Below, one piece after another: positions 40,180-48,703 of a stretch of DNA of 64,000 bases. Source of the DNA: Aquariibacter albus (lineage in GTDB: Bacteria; Pseudomonadota; Gammaproteobacteria; Burkholderiales; Burkholderiaceae_C); the NCBI RefSeq assembly GCF_014145335.1, contig NZ_JACIVI010000001.1:1364001-1428000 (forward strand), in the 5' to 3' direction. Position 1 is the stretch's first letter, and the number at the start of each line of letters is the position of its first letter. The notes below the pieces were generated by a model, which ran no database searches, had not been told where the DNA came from, and saw nothing but the letters and a program-made list of their open reading frames with translations. Made by a program: the position numbers and the translations under genes.

Positions 40180-40695
40180 ATGAACACGAACCCGATGCCT
40201 TTTCTGCAGCGGCTGGCCGCCGCCGCCCTGCTGGGCCTGGCCGCCAGCCTGGCCTTCGCGGCCGAACCGCCGCCCGCGCCGCCCGCCGCGCTGCTCAAGG
40301 ACCTGCCGCCCCTGGGCGAGACCTGGCGCGTGGACAACCCCTACCGCGGCGACGCCAAGGTGGCCGAGATCGGCCGCAGCCTCTTCGCCGAATCGTGTGC
40401 CCGCTGCCACGGCCCGGACGGTGATGCGACCCGCTACGTGGGCAACGACCTGCGCATGCTCGACATCTACTGCCACCGGCGGATCGAGGACCCGAAAGCC
40501 CGTGCCCACTGCGTGCGCGACAACGACGACTTCTTCAAGCTCTCGGTGCTGGAGGGCAAGCGCCGCGCCGGCGTGACCCACATGCCGGCCTGGCAGGGCG
40601 TGCTGTCGCAGGAGGCGATCTGGGCCATCCGCACCTTCCTCGAAAGCCGCCGCCCCGCCAAGAGCGACAAGCTGCCGCCCGCTGCCGGCGGCTGA
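40180..40695 (+). CDS. Cytochrome c (c550/PedF-like), probable acceptor for ExaA
   Basis: 171 residues: signal peptide (about 1-27, ending LAFAAE), haem motif CARCH in FAESCARCHGPDGDATRYVG, Met ligand probably in THMPAWQG, C-terminal helix EAIWAIRTFLESRR. Cysteines in IYCHRRIEDPKARAHC parallel the extra pair of the cytochrome encoded at 14562, and both share LGETWRVDNPY/LGDKWSQENPY openings, so the two are paralogues. Location behind exaA makes it the natural electron acceptor. It is followed by a hairpin shared with the convergent mfnE-like gene. Confidence 0.9.
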   Translation: MNTNPMPFLQRLAAAALLGLAASLAFAAEPPPAPPAALLKDLPPLGETWRVDNPYRGDAKVAEIGRSLFAESCARCHGPDGDATRYVGNDLRMLDIYCHRRIEDPKARAHCVRDNDDFFKLSVLEGKRRAGVTHMPAWQGVLSQEAIWAIRTFLESRRPAKSDKLPPAAGG

Positions 40696-40720
40696 GCGAG
40701 CGGCCCCGCCCGGAAGGCGT

Positions 40721-40753
40721 GGACGGACCGGCCGCGTACGGGCAGGTCCGTCC
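40721..40753. terminator. Shared hairpin between cytochrome and mfnE-like genes
   Basis: 9-bp stem GGACGGACC/GGTCCGTCC with a 15-base loop, between converging stops. No T-run. Confidence 0.4.
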
Positions 40754-40761
40754 GCAGCGTC

Positions 40762-41379
40762 TCAGGCCAGCAGGCCGCAGAGCCCGGCGCGCAGGCGCTC
40801 GGGCTCATGGCGTGAGATCAGCTCGATCGGGAAGGGCGCGCCGCGCGCCGCCTGGGGAAAGGCGCGGTCGAGGACTCCGGCGGCGCTGAGCGCGTCCAGG
40901 TCCAGGGGCGGCAGCGGCACCGCGCAGCTCTTGACCAGCACCAGGCGCTCGGCGTGCAGCCGCAGCGCCAGGCGCAGGGCCAGGGTGTCGGCGCTGCTGT
41001 CCCAGCCGGTCAGCGGCGGCTCGGGCTGCTCGCGCAGCAGCTCGAAGGGCAGCCAGACCGCCACCTGGCCCTGGCAGAGCACCGGACGCAGCTCGGCCTC
41101 GCCGCGCACCGGTCGCAGCACGCGGCCCAGGGCGGGATGGCGGGTGGCGAGCAGGGCCTGAAGCATGAGGCCGCTCTGGCACATCGCGAGCACGGCCATG
41201 TTGTGCGCGGCCAGGTCGTCGTGGCCCCAGTGGCGCTGGTGGCGCCGCACCTCGTCGGCAAAGCCGCCGCCGCCCGGCACCAGGATGACTCGGCCACCGC
41301 CCTGGGCGGCGATCAGCTCCAGCCAGTCCGGCAAGGCCGGGTCCAGGTTCAGGCTGCCACCGAGCTTGACGACCCACAT
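40762..41379 (-). CDS. mfnE: MfnE-like amino acid kinase family protein (methanofuran-type cofactor synthesis)
   Basis: 205 residues of the amino acid kinase fold: MWVVKLGGSLNLD, VILVPGGGGFADEVRR and GWDSSADTLALRLALRLHAERLVLVKSCAV. Archaeal MfnE phosphorylates aminomethylfuran phosphate, and homologues are constant members of the bacterial H4MPT/methanofuran gene clusters of methylotrophs. It is the last gene of the mfnD-mfnF-mfnE unit, starting one base after mfnF ends. The assignment rests on fold and neighbours; the enzyme's exact bacterial substrate is inferred. Confidence 0.8.
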   Translation of the reverse strand: MWVVKLGGSLNLDPALPDWLELIAAQGGGRVILVPGGGGFADEVRRHQRHWGHDDLAAHNMAVLAMCQSGLMLQALLATRHPALGRVLRPVRGEAELRPVLCQGQVAVWLPFELLREQPEPPLTGWDSSADTLALRLALRLHAERLVLVKSCAVPLPPLDLDALSAAGVLDRAFPQAARGAPFPIELISRHEPERLRAGLCGLLA

Positions 41380-41380
41380 C

Positions 41381-42490
41381 TCAGTTCTCCTCGTCCGCAA
41401 GGGCCAGCTGCGCCACCGCCAGGCTGGGCGCGGCGACGCTGGCCCAGGCCGCTTCCCCGGCCAGCGGCGGCGCGCCGGCGGGCCAGGGCTGCGGCCCGGT
41501 CGCGGCCAGCCGCCACAGCGGGCGGCCCCGCGCCACGGCCAGCGCCTGGGCCAGGAAGGCACCGCAGCCGGCCGCCACGATCGGCGCCTGCGGCGGCAGG
41601 CCGTGGGCCGATACCAAGGCATCGAGCGGCCCGGTCAGGCGTTCGAGCTGGCGGGCGCGGAAGGCGGCGGCCAGCGCCTGCCAGGCCTCGGCCGGCAGCT
41701 CGGCCGCGTCGCGCCCGACCATGCGGGCCAGGCGCTGGCGGCTGCCGGCCACCTCCTTGGCCCCGCCGTCGGCAGCAGGCTGCTGGTCGTGGGCGGGATC
41801 GAGCATGCCCAGCAGGCGGTAGACGTCGGCCGTGGTCGCGAAGAACTCGTTCATCAGCCCGGTCTCGCGGCCGGCCACCGGCAGGCTGGGCCCCAGCGCG
41901 CAGAGCGGCGTGCGGACCACGCCCTGGTAGACCAGGGCACCGCTGTGCAGGCGCTCGGCATCGCTGGCGCCGGCCTCGACGAGGCGGCCGGCGCGCAGCA
42001 CGATCAGGTCGCTGGTCGTGCTGCCCACGTCGATGAGCAAGGCCTCGGGCAGGGTGCGCGCCACCCAGGCGGCCGTGGCCTGCCAGTTGGCCGAGGCCAC
42101 GTCGGCCCAGCGCCGGCCCGCCTGCGCGGGCTGGCACCAGCGCCCCGCCGGCCCCTCGCCGGCATAGACGCGCAGCGGGCCCCGCAGCCGGGCGGCCAGG
42201 TGGGCCACCAGGGCCTGCACACCCGCGGCGCGGTCGGGAAAGGCATCGACCATCTCGCCGCTCATCGTCAGGGCATGGGCACCCTCGGGCAGATCGGGCC
42301 ATCGCGTGCAGGCCGCGTCGAGGGCGGCATCCAGCGCGGCCAGGCCGGTCCACAGCGGGCAGGGCCACTGGCCGACCTCGACCCGGCCGGCCGCATCGAG
42401 CCGGGCGATCTTGAGGTGGGCACCGCCCACGTCCCAGCCGTGCAAAGCACGGCGCGGCGCCGGGCTGGCGGTCAGGGGAGCCTTCAGCAT
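41381..42490 (-). CDS. mfnF: MfnF-like (hydantoinase/oxoprolinase-fold) methanofuran biosynthesis protein
   Basis: 369 residues with an ASKHA-type nucleotide fold: HGWDVGGAHLKIARL, LIDVGSTTSDLIVLRAGRLVEAG, LVYQGVVRTPLCALG and VAAGCGAFLAQALAVARG. In methanogens MfnF couples the furan unit to gamma-glutamyltyramine. Homologues occur in all fhc-containing methylotrophs. It overlaps the mfnD-like gene by seven bases. The role is inferred from family and context. Confidence 0.82.
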   Translation of the reverse strand: MLKAPLTASPAPRRALHGWDVGGAHLKIARLDAAGRVEVGQWPCPLWTGLAALDAALDAACTRWPDLPEGAHALTMSGEMVDAFPDRAAGVQALVAHLAARLRGPLRVYAGEGPAGRWCQPAQAGRRWADVASANWQATAAWVARTLPEALLIDVGSTTSDLIVLRAGRLVEAGASDAERLHSGALVYQGVVRTPLCALGPSLPVAGRETGLMNEFFATTADVYRLLGMLDPAHDQQPAADGGAKEVAGSRQRLARMVGRDAAELPAEAWQALAAAFRARQLERLTGPLDALVSAHGLPPQAPIVAAGCGAFLAQALAVARGRPLWRLAATGPQPWPAGAPPLAGEAAWASVAAPSLAVAQLALADEEN

Positions 42491-43518
42491 GCGGCCCCCT
42501 CGGACACCGGAGGACGAGCTCCGGCCGGGGCGTCGGGCCCCAGGCCGAAATCGGCCAGCACGGCGCGCAGCAGCGCACGGCGCCGGGCGGGCGGCAGGCC
42601 GACGTAGGCGCTGGTCAGGCGCGGGTTCAGCTCCAGGCCGACCAGGCCGCGCTGCGGCGAGAGCACGGCATCGATGCCGACGAAGCCGGCCAGGCCCGGC
42701 AGCGCGGCCACCGCCCGGGCGGCCCAGGCCGCCCAGGCCGGGCGGCGCGGGTCGGCATCGAGCGCGCCGCTGTCGACCGGGCCCAGCTCGGCCACCGCCA
42801 GACCGTCGGCCGCCCGCCAGTGCAGGCGCTGGCGGTTGCAGGCCAGCAGCTCGGGCGCGCCACCGTCAGGCGGCACGCGCAGGGAGAAGCTCAGGGCCTC
42901 GCCGGCGATCCAGGGTTCGACGCGCACCGCCTCGCCGGCCGCGCGGCGGCGGGCGGCCTCGGCCTCGGCCGCCGCACGGCCGGGGTGGCGGTGGGTGAGC
43001 AGGCCGCCAGCCCCGTCCTCGGGCTTGACGATCCAGGGCGCATCGGCCGCGGCCTGATCCGGGGCGGGCGTCTCCAGGCCGGCGGCGGCCCAGGCCGCCA
43101 GGGTCAGGCCCTTGGAGCTGGCGCGGCGGATGGCCTCGGGCCTGGGGCCGATCCAGCGCGCCCGGCCGGCGGCGGCCACCGCCTCGGCCCAGGCCAGCAG
43201 CTCGCCGCCGCACTCGGGGGCGATGGCCCAGACGGCGTCGTGGCGGGCGGCGGCTCCGCGCAGCCGGGCGAGCGACGAGACAGCGGCCGGCGGCGCCTCG
43301 CCACCAGGGCGTGGGGCTTCGTCGGGGCCCAGCGCCAGGATGGTCTGCAGACCAGGCAGGGTGGCGAGGTCGGCCGCCAGGGTGTCGCGCATCGCACGGC
43401 CCTCGGCCTGCATCGCGAGGGCATCGGGCCCCGCGTCGGCGGGCAGGCCGGCAGCGCTCAGCGCCTCCTGCAGCCACAGCCGGGCCGGCGCGGCCAGGGG
43501 GGGGGACCGCAAGCTCAA
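42484..43518 (-). CDS. mfnD: MfnD-like ATP-grasp ligase (tyramine-glutamate ligase family)
   Basis: 344 residues. ATP-grasp features: WIVKPEDGAGGLLTHRHPG, the VEPWIAGEALSFSLRVPPDGG segment, and the metal-binding GFVGIDAVLSPQRGLVGLELNPRLTSAYVG. Archaeal MfnD ligates glutamate to tyramine for methanofuran. No ATG lies near the conserved start; TTG at 43518 is preceded by a GGAGG ribosome-binding site (43525-43529 on this strand) at good spacing, which decides the start. First gene of the three-gene unit, divergent from the HisA-like gene by 36 bases. Confidence 0.82.
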   Translation of the reverse strand: MSLRSPPLAAPARLWLQEALSAAGLPADAGPDALAMQAEGRAMRDTLAADLATLPGLQTILALGPDEAPRPGGEAPPAAVSSLARLRGAAARHDAVWAIAPECGGELLAWAEAVAAAGRARWIGPRPEAIRRASSKGLTLAAWAAAGLETPAPDQAAADAPWIVKPEDGAGGLLTHRHPGRAAAEAEAARRRAAGEAVRVEPWIAGEALSFSLRVPPDGGAPELLACNRQRLHWRAADGLAVAELGPVDSGALDADPRRPAWAAWAARAVAALPGLAGFVGIDAVLSPQRGLVGLELNPRLTSAYVGLPPARRRALLRAVLADFGLGPDAPAGARPPVSEGAAC

Positions 43519-43554
43519 GGTCGCCCTCCGGTCCGGCTGCGGTAGGGTCGGGCC

Positions 43555-44316
43555 ATGAGCCCGCCACTGCGCCTGATACCCGTGATGGACCTGCGCGCCG
43601 GCCAGGTGGTGCGGGCCCGGCGCGGCGAACGCGCGACATACCGGCCGCTCAGCGGCTCGGCCCTGGGCGCGGGGCCCGAGCCGCTGGACTGCGCCGAACG
43701 CCTGCTGGCCGCCTGCGCCAGCCGGGTGCTGTACCTCGCCGACCTGGATGCGCTGCAGGGCGGCGCCCCCCAGACCGCCGTGATCGCCCGCCTGCTGCGC
43801 GCCCTGCCCGGCCTGACGCTGTGGCTGGACGCGGGCTTCCGCCGGCCGGCCGAGGTGCAGGCCCTGGCCGAGGCGCTCGACTGCCCCCGGGCCGGCGGGG
43901 CACCGCTGGCGGAAGCCGCCCGCCCGGGCTTGCGGCCGGTCTGGGCCAGCGAGGCCCTGCCCGATGCCGCCGCCCTGCAGGCCGCGCTGCCCGACGCCGC
44001 GGCCCGCGCCGCCGGCCTGCTGTCGCTCGACCGGCGCGGCGACACGCTGCTCGACCCGGCCGGCTGCTGGGGCCGCCCCGATACCTGGCCCGACAGCCTG
44101 ATCCTGATGACGCTGGAGCGCGTCGGCAGCGGCGACGGCCCGGACCTGGCCCTGTTGCGCCGGCTGCATGCGGCCACCCCCGGCAAGCGCTGGATCGGCG
44201 CGGGCGGCCTGCGCGGCCCGGCCGATGCCGAGGCGGCCGCGGCCGCCGGGGCCTCGGCCTGGCTGGTCGCTTCAGCCTTGCACGAGGGACGGCTGGGCCC
44301 GGGGCGGAGCGGCTGA
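43555..44316 (+). CDS. HisA/HisF-related TIM-barrel protein of the C1 cluster
   Basis: 253 residues resembling HisA: LRLIPVMDLRAGQVVRARRGERATYRPL, VLYLADLDALQGGAP, GLTLWLDAGFRR, KRWIGAGGLRGPADAEAAAAAGASAWLVASALH. A HisA-like family of this kind occurs in methanogens and H4MPT-using methylotrophs and is distinct from true HisA. The usual His biosynthesis neighbours are missing. A role in methanofuran or H4MPT synthesis is inferred from this pattern. The start ATG follows divergent mfnD with only 36 bases between. Confidence 0.8.
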   Translation: MSPPLRLIPVMDLRAGQVVRARRGERATYRPLSGSALGAGPEPLDCAERLLAACASRVLYLADLDALQGGAPQTAVIARLLRALPGLTLWLDAGFRRPAEVQALAEALDCPRAGGAPLAEAARPGLRPVWASEALPDAAALQAALPDAAARAAGLLSLDRRGDTLLDPAGCWGRPDTWPDSLILMTLERVGSGDGPDLALLRRLHAATPGKRWIGAGGLRGPADAEAAAAAGASAWLVASALHEGRLGPGRSG

Positions 44317-44652
44317 GAAGGGGACAGTTCCGGCGGCATGACGCGACTGAAACAGGAAGCATGCCGGCCGGGCGAGGGCCGACCCTGAGGCCCTGGAGTG
44401 GAGCGCGTCCGCCCCCGGGGCGCATCGGGGTAAAACTCCCGGCCCGGGGGCAAGCCCGGGGCAAGAATCGCGGCGCCACAGCGTCGGCCGCCGCGACCGG
44501 TCCCCGGCTCGGCCGGCCGGCGACGGCTCAGCCTGCGCCGGGCAAGAGACGGTGCGTGACAGCCCGTCTCCGCGCTGGCCGTGCGGCGGGGCCCGCTTGG
44601 GCTGTCGGACGGCCCGGCAGCCGGGCACATCGCTTGCGAACCCTGCCTCCCG
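44317..44652. promoter_or_regulatory. Regulatory gap upstream of fhcB
   Basis: 336 bases. Holds a TAAAAC candidate -10 near 44432, a GCCCGGGGGCAAGCCCGGGGC hairpin near 44440-44465, and an inverted repeat GAGACGG (44546-44552)/CCGTCTC (44564-44570) with an 11-base spacer that could be an operator for the fhc operon. No gene is seen. Confidence 0.4.
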
Positions 44653-46026
44653 ATGAGCACTTCCTCCGCCTCCTTCCCGCCGGTCGATCGGCCCTGGATC
44701 AGCCCCTGGACGGCCCTGCTCGATGCCGACCAGCGCCTGGCCCGCGCCGCCGACGGCACGCTGGCCCTGGCCGCCGACACGCCCGCGCCCTGCCCGGTCA
44801 CCGCCGCCGCCCTGGCCCTGCGCGCCGCACGGCGCGATGCGCCACGCGGGCCCACGCTCGACGGCCAGCCCCTCGACGCCGCCACCGCCCACGCCACCGC
44901 CGCACGCTGGCTGGCCCAGGCGCGGCAGCCGCTGATCGCCGGCCTGGCCGCCGATGTGGACGGCCAGCGCGCGCTGTTCCGCTTGGCCGCGGCCTGCGGC
45001 GCGGTCAGCGACCCGGTCGGCGGCGCCGCCTGGGCCGAGGCCCTGATGGCCCTGCAGGACCGTGGCCAGTTCACCACCACGCTGTCGGAAGTGCGCGAGC
45101 GGGCCGACCTGCTCCTCTTCCTCGGCAGCACGCCCGAGGCACGCCTGCCCTCCTTCCTGCGCCGCGCCGGTCTGGACGGCGCGCCGAGCCGGGCGGCCCA
45201 CGCCGGCTCGGCCTGCCCCGTGCCGGCCGGCCGCAAGCTGCGGGTGCTGGGTGCGCCGACGGGCGAGGCCCTGGCCGCCCTCGGCGCCACGGCCCTCGGC
45301 GCCACGGCCCTCGAAGGCGCGGACCTGGGTGAGCTGGACCTCTTCGACGCCCTGGCCCAGCTCAATGCCCTGGCCGCCGGCCGCGTGGCGCGCGATGCCA
45401 CCCCGGCCCTGCAGGCCCTGGCGGCCGAGCTGCAGGCCGCGCAGTACGCGGTGCTGGTCTACGAACCGTCCAAGCTGCCGGCCCAGGGCGGCCTGCTGAT
45501 CGAGGCGGTGCAGCGCCTGGTCGGCACGCTCAATGCCAAGGGCCGCGCGGCCAGCCTGCCGCTCTCCGGCCACCACGGCCTGGCCACCGCGCACTACGCG
45601 CACACCTGGCTCAGCGGCCTGCCGCTGCGCACCCGCGTCGGCCCCCTGGGCCTGGAGCATGAGCCGCGCCGGCACGATGCCAGCCGCCTGATCGCCACCG
45701 GCGGCGCCGACCTGCTGCTGTGGGTCGCCGCCTTCGGCAACGAACCCGCCGCACCGGCCGCCGCCGGCCTGCCGCGCATCGCCCTGGTCCCGCCCGGCGC
45801 GCCGGTGCCCGAGGGCACGGGGCCGCTGCTGGTGATCCCGGTCGGCACGCCCGGCCTGGACCATGCCGGCCACCTCTTCCGCAGCGAGGGCACGACCGTG
45901 CTGCACCTGCCGGCCGGCGACCCGAGCGAGCTGCCCCCGGTCGGCACCGTCGTCGCGGCCGTCGCCGAGGCGATGGCCGGCGCGTCCGCCCCCTCTTCCC
46001 CGCACGCAGCCAAGGCCCCCGCATGA
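44653..46026 (+). CDS. fhcB: FhcB, formyltransferase/hydrolase complex subunit B
   Basis: 457 residues, homologous to the catalytic subunit of formylmethanofuran dehydrogenase (FwdB/FmdB). In the bacterial Fhc complex this subunit is part of the enzyme that hydrolyses formyl-methanofuran analogue to formate; no redox activity is needed. Recognisable pieces: RWLAQARQPLIAGLAADVDGQRALFRLAAACGAVSDPVGG, LLLFLGSTPEARLPSFLRRAG, ASLPLSGHHGLATAHYAHTWLSGLPLRTRVG. First gene of fhcBADC; its end overlaps fhcA by four bases. The N-terminus lacks the Cys-cluster of the archaeal Mo/W enzymes, as usual for bacteria. Confidence 0.93.
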   Translation: MSTSSASFPPVDRPWISPWTALLDADQRLARAADGTLALAADTPAPCPVTAAALALRAARRDAPRGPTLDGQPLDAATAHATAARWLAQARQPLIAGLAADVDGQRALFRLAAACGAVSDPVGGAAWAEALMALQDRGQFTTTLSEVRERADLLLFLGSTPEARLPSFLRRAGLDGAPSRAAHAGSACPVPAGRKLRVLGAPTGEALAALGATALGATALEGADLGELDLFDALAQLNALAAGRVARDATPALQALAAELQAAQYAVLVYEPSKLPAQGGLLIEAVQRLVGTLNAKGRAASLPLSGHHGLATAHYAHTWLSGLPLRTRVGPLGLEHEPRRHDASRLIATGGADLLLWVAAFGNEPAAPAAAGLPRIALVPPGAPVPEGTGPLLVIPVGTPGLDHAGHLFRSEGTTVLHLPAGDPSELPPVGTVVAAVAEAMAGASAPSSPHAAKAPA

Positions 46027-47726
46027 GCGCGTCCTCCCCCACGATCCGCATCACCGGCGCGCGCGTCGTGGATCCGGCCCGGCCCGGCGCCAGCGCCGTG
46101 CGCGAGGTCGGCATCCAGGACGGCCGCCTCGTCGAACTGCCCGCCGGCCAGCCGGCCGACCAGACGATCGACGCCAGCGGCCACACCCTGATGGCCGGTG
46201 GCATCGACCTGCACAGCCACATCGGCGGCGGCAAGGTCAACCTGGCCCGCCTGCTGCTGCCCGAGGACCACCGCAGCCATTTCGAACCCCTGCCCCTGCC
46301 CGAGAACGCGCTGGAGCTGCCCTCCTGCGGCAGCTGCACGCCCGGCACCCTGGCCACCGGCTACCGCTATGTGGAGATGGGCTACACGGCCGCCTTCGAG
46401 CCGGCCATGCTGGCCGCCAATGCGCGCCACACCCATCTGGAGATGGGCGACACGCCCATCCTGGACCACGGCGCCTATGTGATGGCCGGCAACGACGAGC
46501 TCTTCCTGCGCCTGCTGGCGGAGGGCCGCGACTTCGAGACGATCCGCGACTACCTGGGCTGGACGATCCACGCCAGCAAGGCCCTGGGCGTGAAGGTGGT
46601 CAACCCCGGCGGTATCTCGGCCTTCAAGTTCAACCAGCGCAAGCTGGACGTGGACGAGGGCCACCGTCATTGGCAGGTCACGCCGCGCCAGGTCGTGCAG
46701 ACCCTGGCCCGCGCCCTGCACGCGCTGAAGGTGCCGCACCCCCTGCACATCCACGGCAGCAACCTGGGCGTGGCCGGCAACATCGAATCCACGCTGGCCA
46801 CGATCGACGCGCTCGAAGGCCTGCCCGGCCACCTGACCCACATCCAGTTCCACAGCTACGGGACCGAGGGGCCGAAGAAGTTCTCCTCCGCCGCCCTGCG
46901 CCTGGCCGAGGCGGTCAACCAGCACAAGAACGTCAGCATCGACGTCGGCCAGATCATGTTCGGCCAGACGGTGACCGCCTCCGGGGACACCATGCGCCAG
47001 CATGCCAACGCCGGCCTGGCCGACCCGCGCAAGTGGATCGGTGCCGACCTGGAAGGCGAGGCCGGCTGCGGCGTGGTGCCCTTCAAGTACCGCGAGCAGA
47101 GCTATGTGAACGCCCTGCAGTGGGTGGTGGGGCTGGAGATCTTCCTCAGCATCGAGGACCCCTGGCGCGTGGTGCTGACTACCGACCATCCCAACGGCGG
47201 CCCCTTCACCAGCTACCCGCACCTGATCCGCCTGCTGATGGACCGCGCCTTCCGCGAGGAGCAGCTCGCCAAGCTGCACCCCGACGTGGCCGCGAACTGT
47301 GCGCTCAAGGAGATGAAGCGCGAGCTGACGCTGGAGGAGATCGCCATCATGACCCGCAGCGCCCCGGCCCGCCTGCTGGGCCTGAAGGACCGGGGGCATG
47401 TGGGGGTGGGCGCGGCCGCCGACCTGGCGATCTACCGCGACGACCCCAACCCCGAGACCATGTTCCGCACCCCGGCCTGGGTCTTCAAGGACGGGCAGCT
47501 CGTGGCGCGTGAGGGCCGCATCGTCGCCGCCCCGGCGGGCGGCACGCACTTCGTCGAGCCCGAGTACGACCGCGGCATCGAGAAGACGCTGCGCACCCAC
47601 TGGGAGGACCACCTCGGCACCGAGCTGGCCAGCGTGCCCATCGGCCACGACGAGCTCTGCGCCTGCTGCCGCGGCGGCCGCCTGCTGCCGGTCGAGTGCT
47701 TCAAGCTTCAGGAGGCCGGCGCATGA
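46023..47726 (+). CDS. fhcA: FhcA, formyltransferase/hydrolase complex subunit A
   Basis: 567 residues, amidohydrolase superfamily: metal-binding GGIDLHSHIGGGKVN, a Lys/His-rich middle (ALGVKVVNPGG, LHIHGSNLG, HIQFHSYGTEG) and VLTTDHPNGGPFTSYPHLIRLLMD. It hydrolyses the N-formyl group of formyl-methanofuran analogue, giving formate. Overlaps fhcB and fhcD by four bases each (ATGA), so translation is coupled through the operon. C-terminal Cys-rich CACCRGGR is noteworthy. Confidence 0.96.
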   Translation: MSASSPTIRITGARVVDPARPGASAVREVGIQDGRLVELPAGQPADQTIDASGHTLMAGGIDLHSHIGGGKVNLARLLLPEDHRSHFEPLPLPENALELPSCGSCTPGTLATGYRYVEMGYTAAFEPAMLAANARHTHLEMGDTPILDHGAYVMAGNDELFLRLLAEGRDFETIRDYLGWTIHASKALGVKVVNPGGISAFKFNQRKLDVDEGHRHWQVTPRQVVQTLARALHALKVPHPLHIHGSNLGVAGNIESTLATIDALEGLPGHLTHIQFHSYGTEGPKKFSSAALRLAEAVNQHKNVSIDVGQIMFGQTVTASGDTMRQHANAGLADPRKWIGADLEGEAGCGVVPFKYREQSYVNALQWVVGLEIFLSIEDPWRVVLTTDHPNGGPFTSYPHLIRLLMDRAFREEQLAKLHPDVAANCALKEMKRELTLEEIAIMTRSAPARLLGLKDRGHVGVGAAADLAIYRDDPNPETMFRTPAWVFKDGQLVAREGRIVAAPAGGTHFVEPEYDRGIEKTLRTHWEDHLGTELASVPIGHDELCACCRGGRLLPVECFKLQEAGA

Positions 47727-48703
47727 GCGAGGCCCAAGTCCAAACCCCCGCGCCGCTGGTGGTCAACGGTGTTGGCATCGACGACAGCTTCGCCGAGGCC
47801 TTCCCGATGCGCGCCACGCGGCTCATCGTCACCGCGCACACCGCCACCTGGGCGATGCATGCCGGCGCCGCCGCCACCGGCTTCGCCACCAGCGTGATCG
47901 CCTGCGGCGCCGAGGCCGGCATCGAGCGCGTGCTCGGCCCCGAGGAAACCCCCGACGGCCGGCCCGGCCTGGCGCTGCTGATCTTCGCGATGAGTAGCAA
48001 GGAACTCGCCAAGCAGCTGGAGCGCCGCGTCGGCCAGTGCGTGCTGACCTGCCCCACGACGGCCGTGTACGCCGGCCTGCCGAGGGACGCCAGCCCCGAC
48101 ACCCTGCCCCTGGGCAAGAACCTGCGCTTCTTCGGCGACGGCTGGCAGATCAGCAAGATGATCGACGGCGTGCGCTACTGGCGCATCCCGGTGATGGACG
48201 GCGAATTCGTCGCGCAGGAGAGCACGCCCATGCTGCGCGCCGTGGGCGGCGGCAACCTGCTGTTCTGCTGCACCGGCACCGACGAGGCCCTGGCCGTGTC
48301 CGAGGCCGCGGTGGCCGCGATGAAAGCCGTGCCCGGCGTGATCATGCCCTTCCCCGGCGGCGTGGTGCGCTCGGGCTCCAAGGTCGGCAGCAAGTACCCG
48401 GCGCTCGGCGCCTCGACCAACGATGCCTACTGCCCGGCCCTGATCGGCCTGGCCAAGAAGACCGAGCTGACGCCCGAGGTGCGCTGCGTGATGGAGATCG
48501 TGATCGACGGCCTGAGCGAAGCCGCGGTGGCCCAGGCCATGCGCGTGGGCATGCAGACCGCGGTGGACCACGGCGCGGCGCGTGGCGTGCTGCGCATCGC
48601 CGCGGGCAACTACGGCGGCAAGCTGGGGCCCTACCTCTTCCATCTGCGCAAGATCTGGCACGAAGGCGCGGCCGGTGCAGCCGGACAAGGAGCGCGCGCA
48701 TGA
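47723..48703 (+). CDS. fhcD: FhcD, formylmethanofuran:H4MPT formyltransferase
   Basis: 326 residues, the Ftr family. It moves the formyl group from N5-formyl-H4MPT to the methanofuran analogue. Signature segments: VNGVGIDDSFAEAFPMRATRLIVTAHT, VGQCVLTCPTTAVYAGL, VMDGEFVAQES, VIMPFPGGVVRSGSKVGSKYPALGASTNDAYCP. The start ATG overlaps the fhcA stop by four bases; a longer in-frame start at 47696 would intrude on fhcA. It ends overlapping fhcC by four bases. Confidence 0.96.
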   Translation: MSEAQVQTPAPLVVNGVGIDDSFAEAFPMRATRLIVTAHTATWAMHAGAAATGFATSVIACGAEAGIERVLGPEETPDGRPGLALLIFAMSSKELAKQLERRVGQCVLTCPTTAVYAGLPRDASPDTLPLGKNLRFFGDGWQISKMIDGVRYWRIPVMDGEFVAQESTPMLRAVGGGNLLFCCTGTDEALAVSEAAVAAMKAVPGVIMPFPGGVVRSGSKVGSKYPALGASTNDAYCPALIGLAKKTELTPEVRCVMEIVIDGLSEAAVAQAMRVGMQTAVDHGAARGVLRIAAGNYGGKLGPYLFHLRKIWHEGAAGAAGQGARA

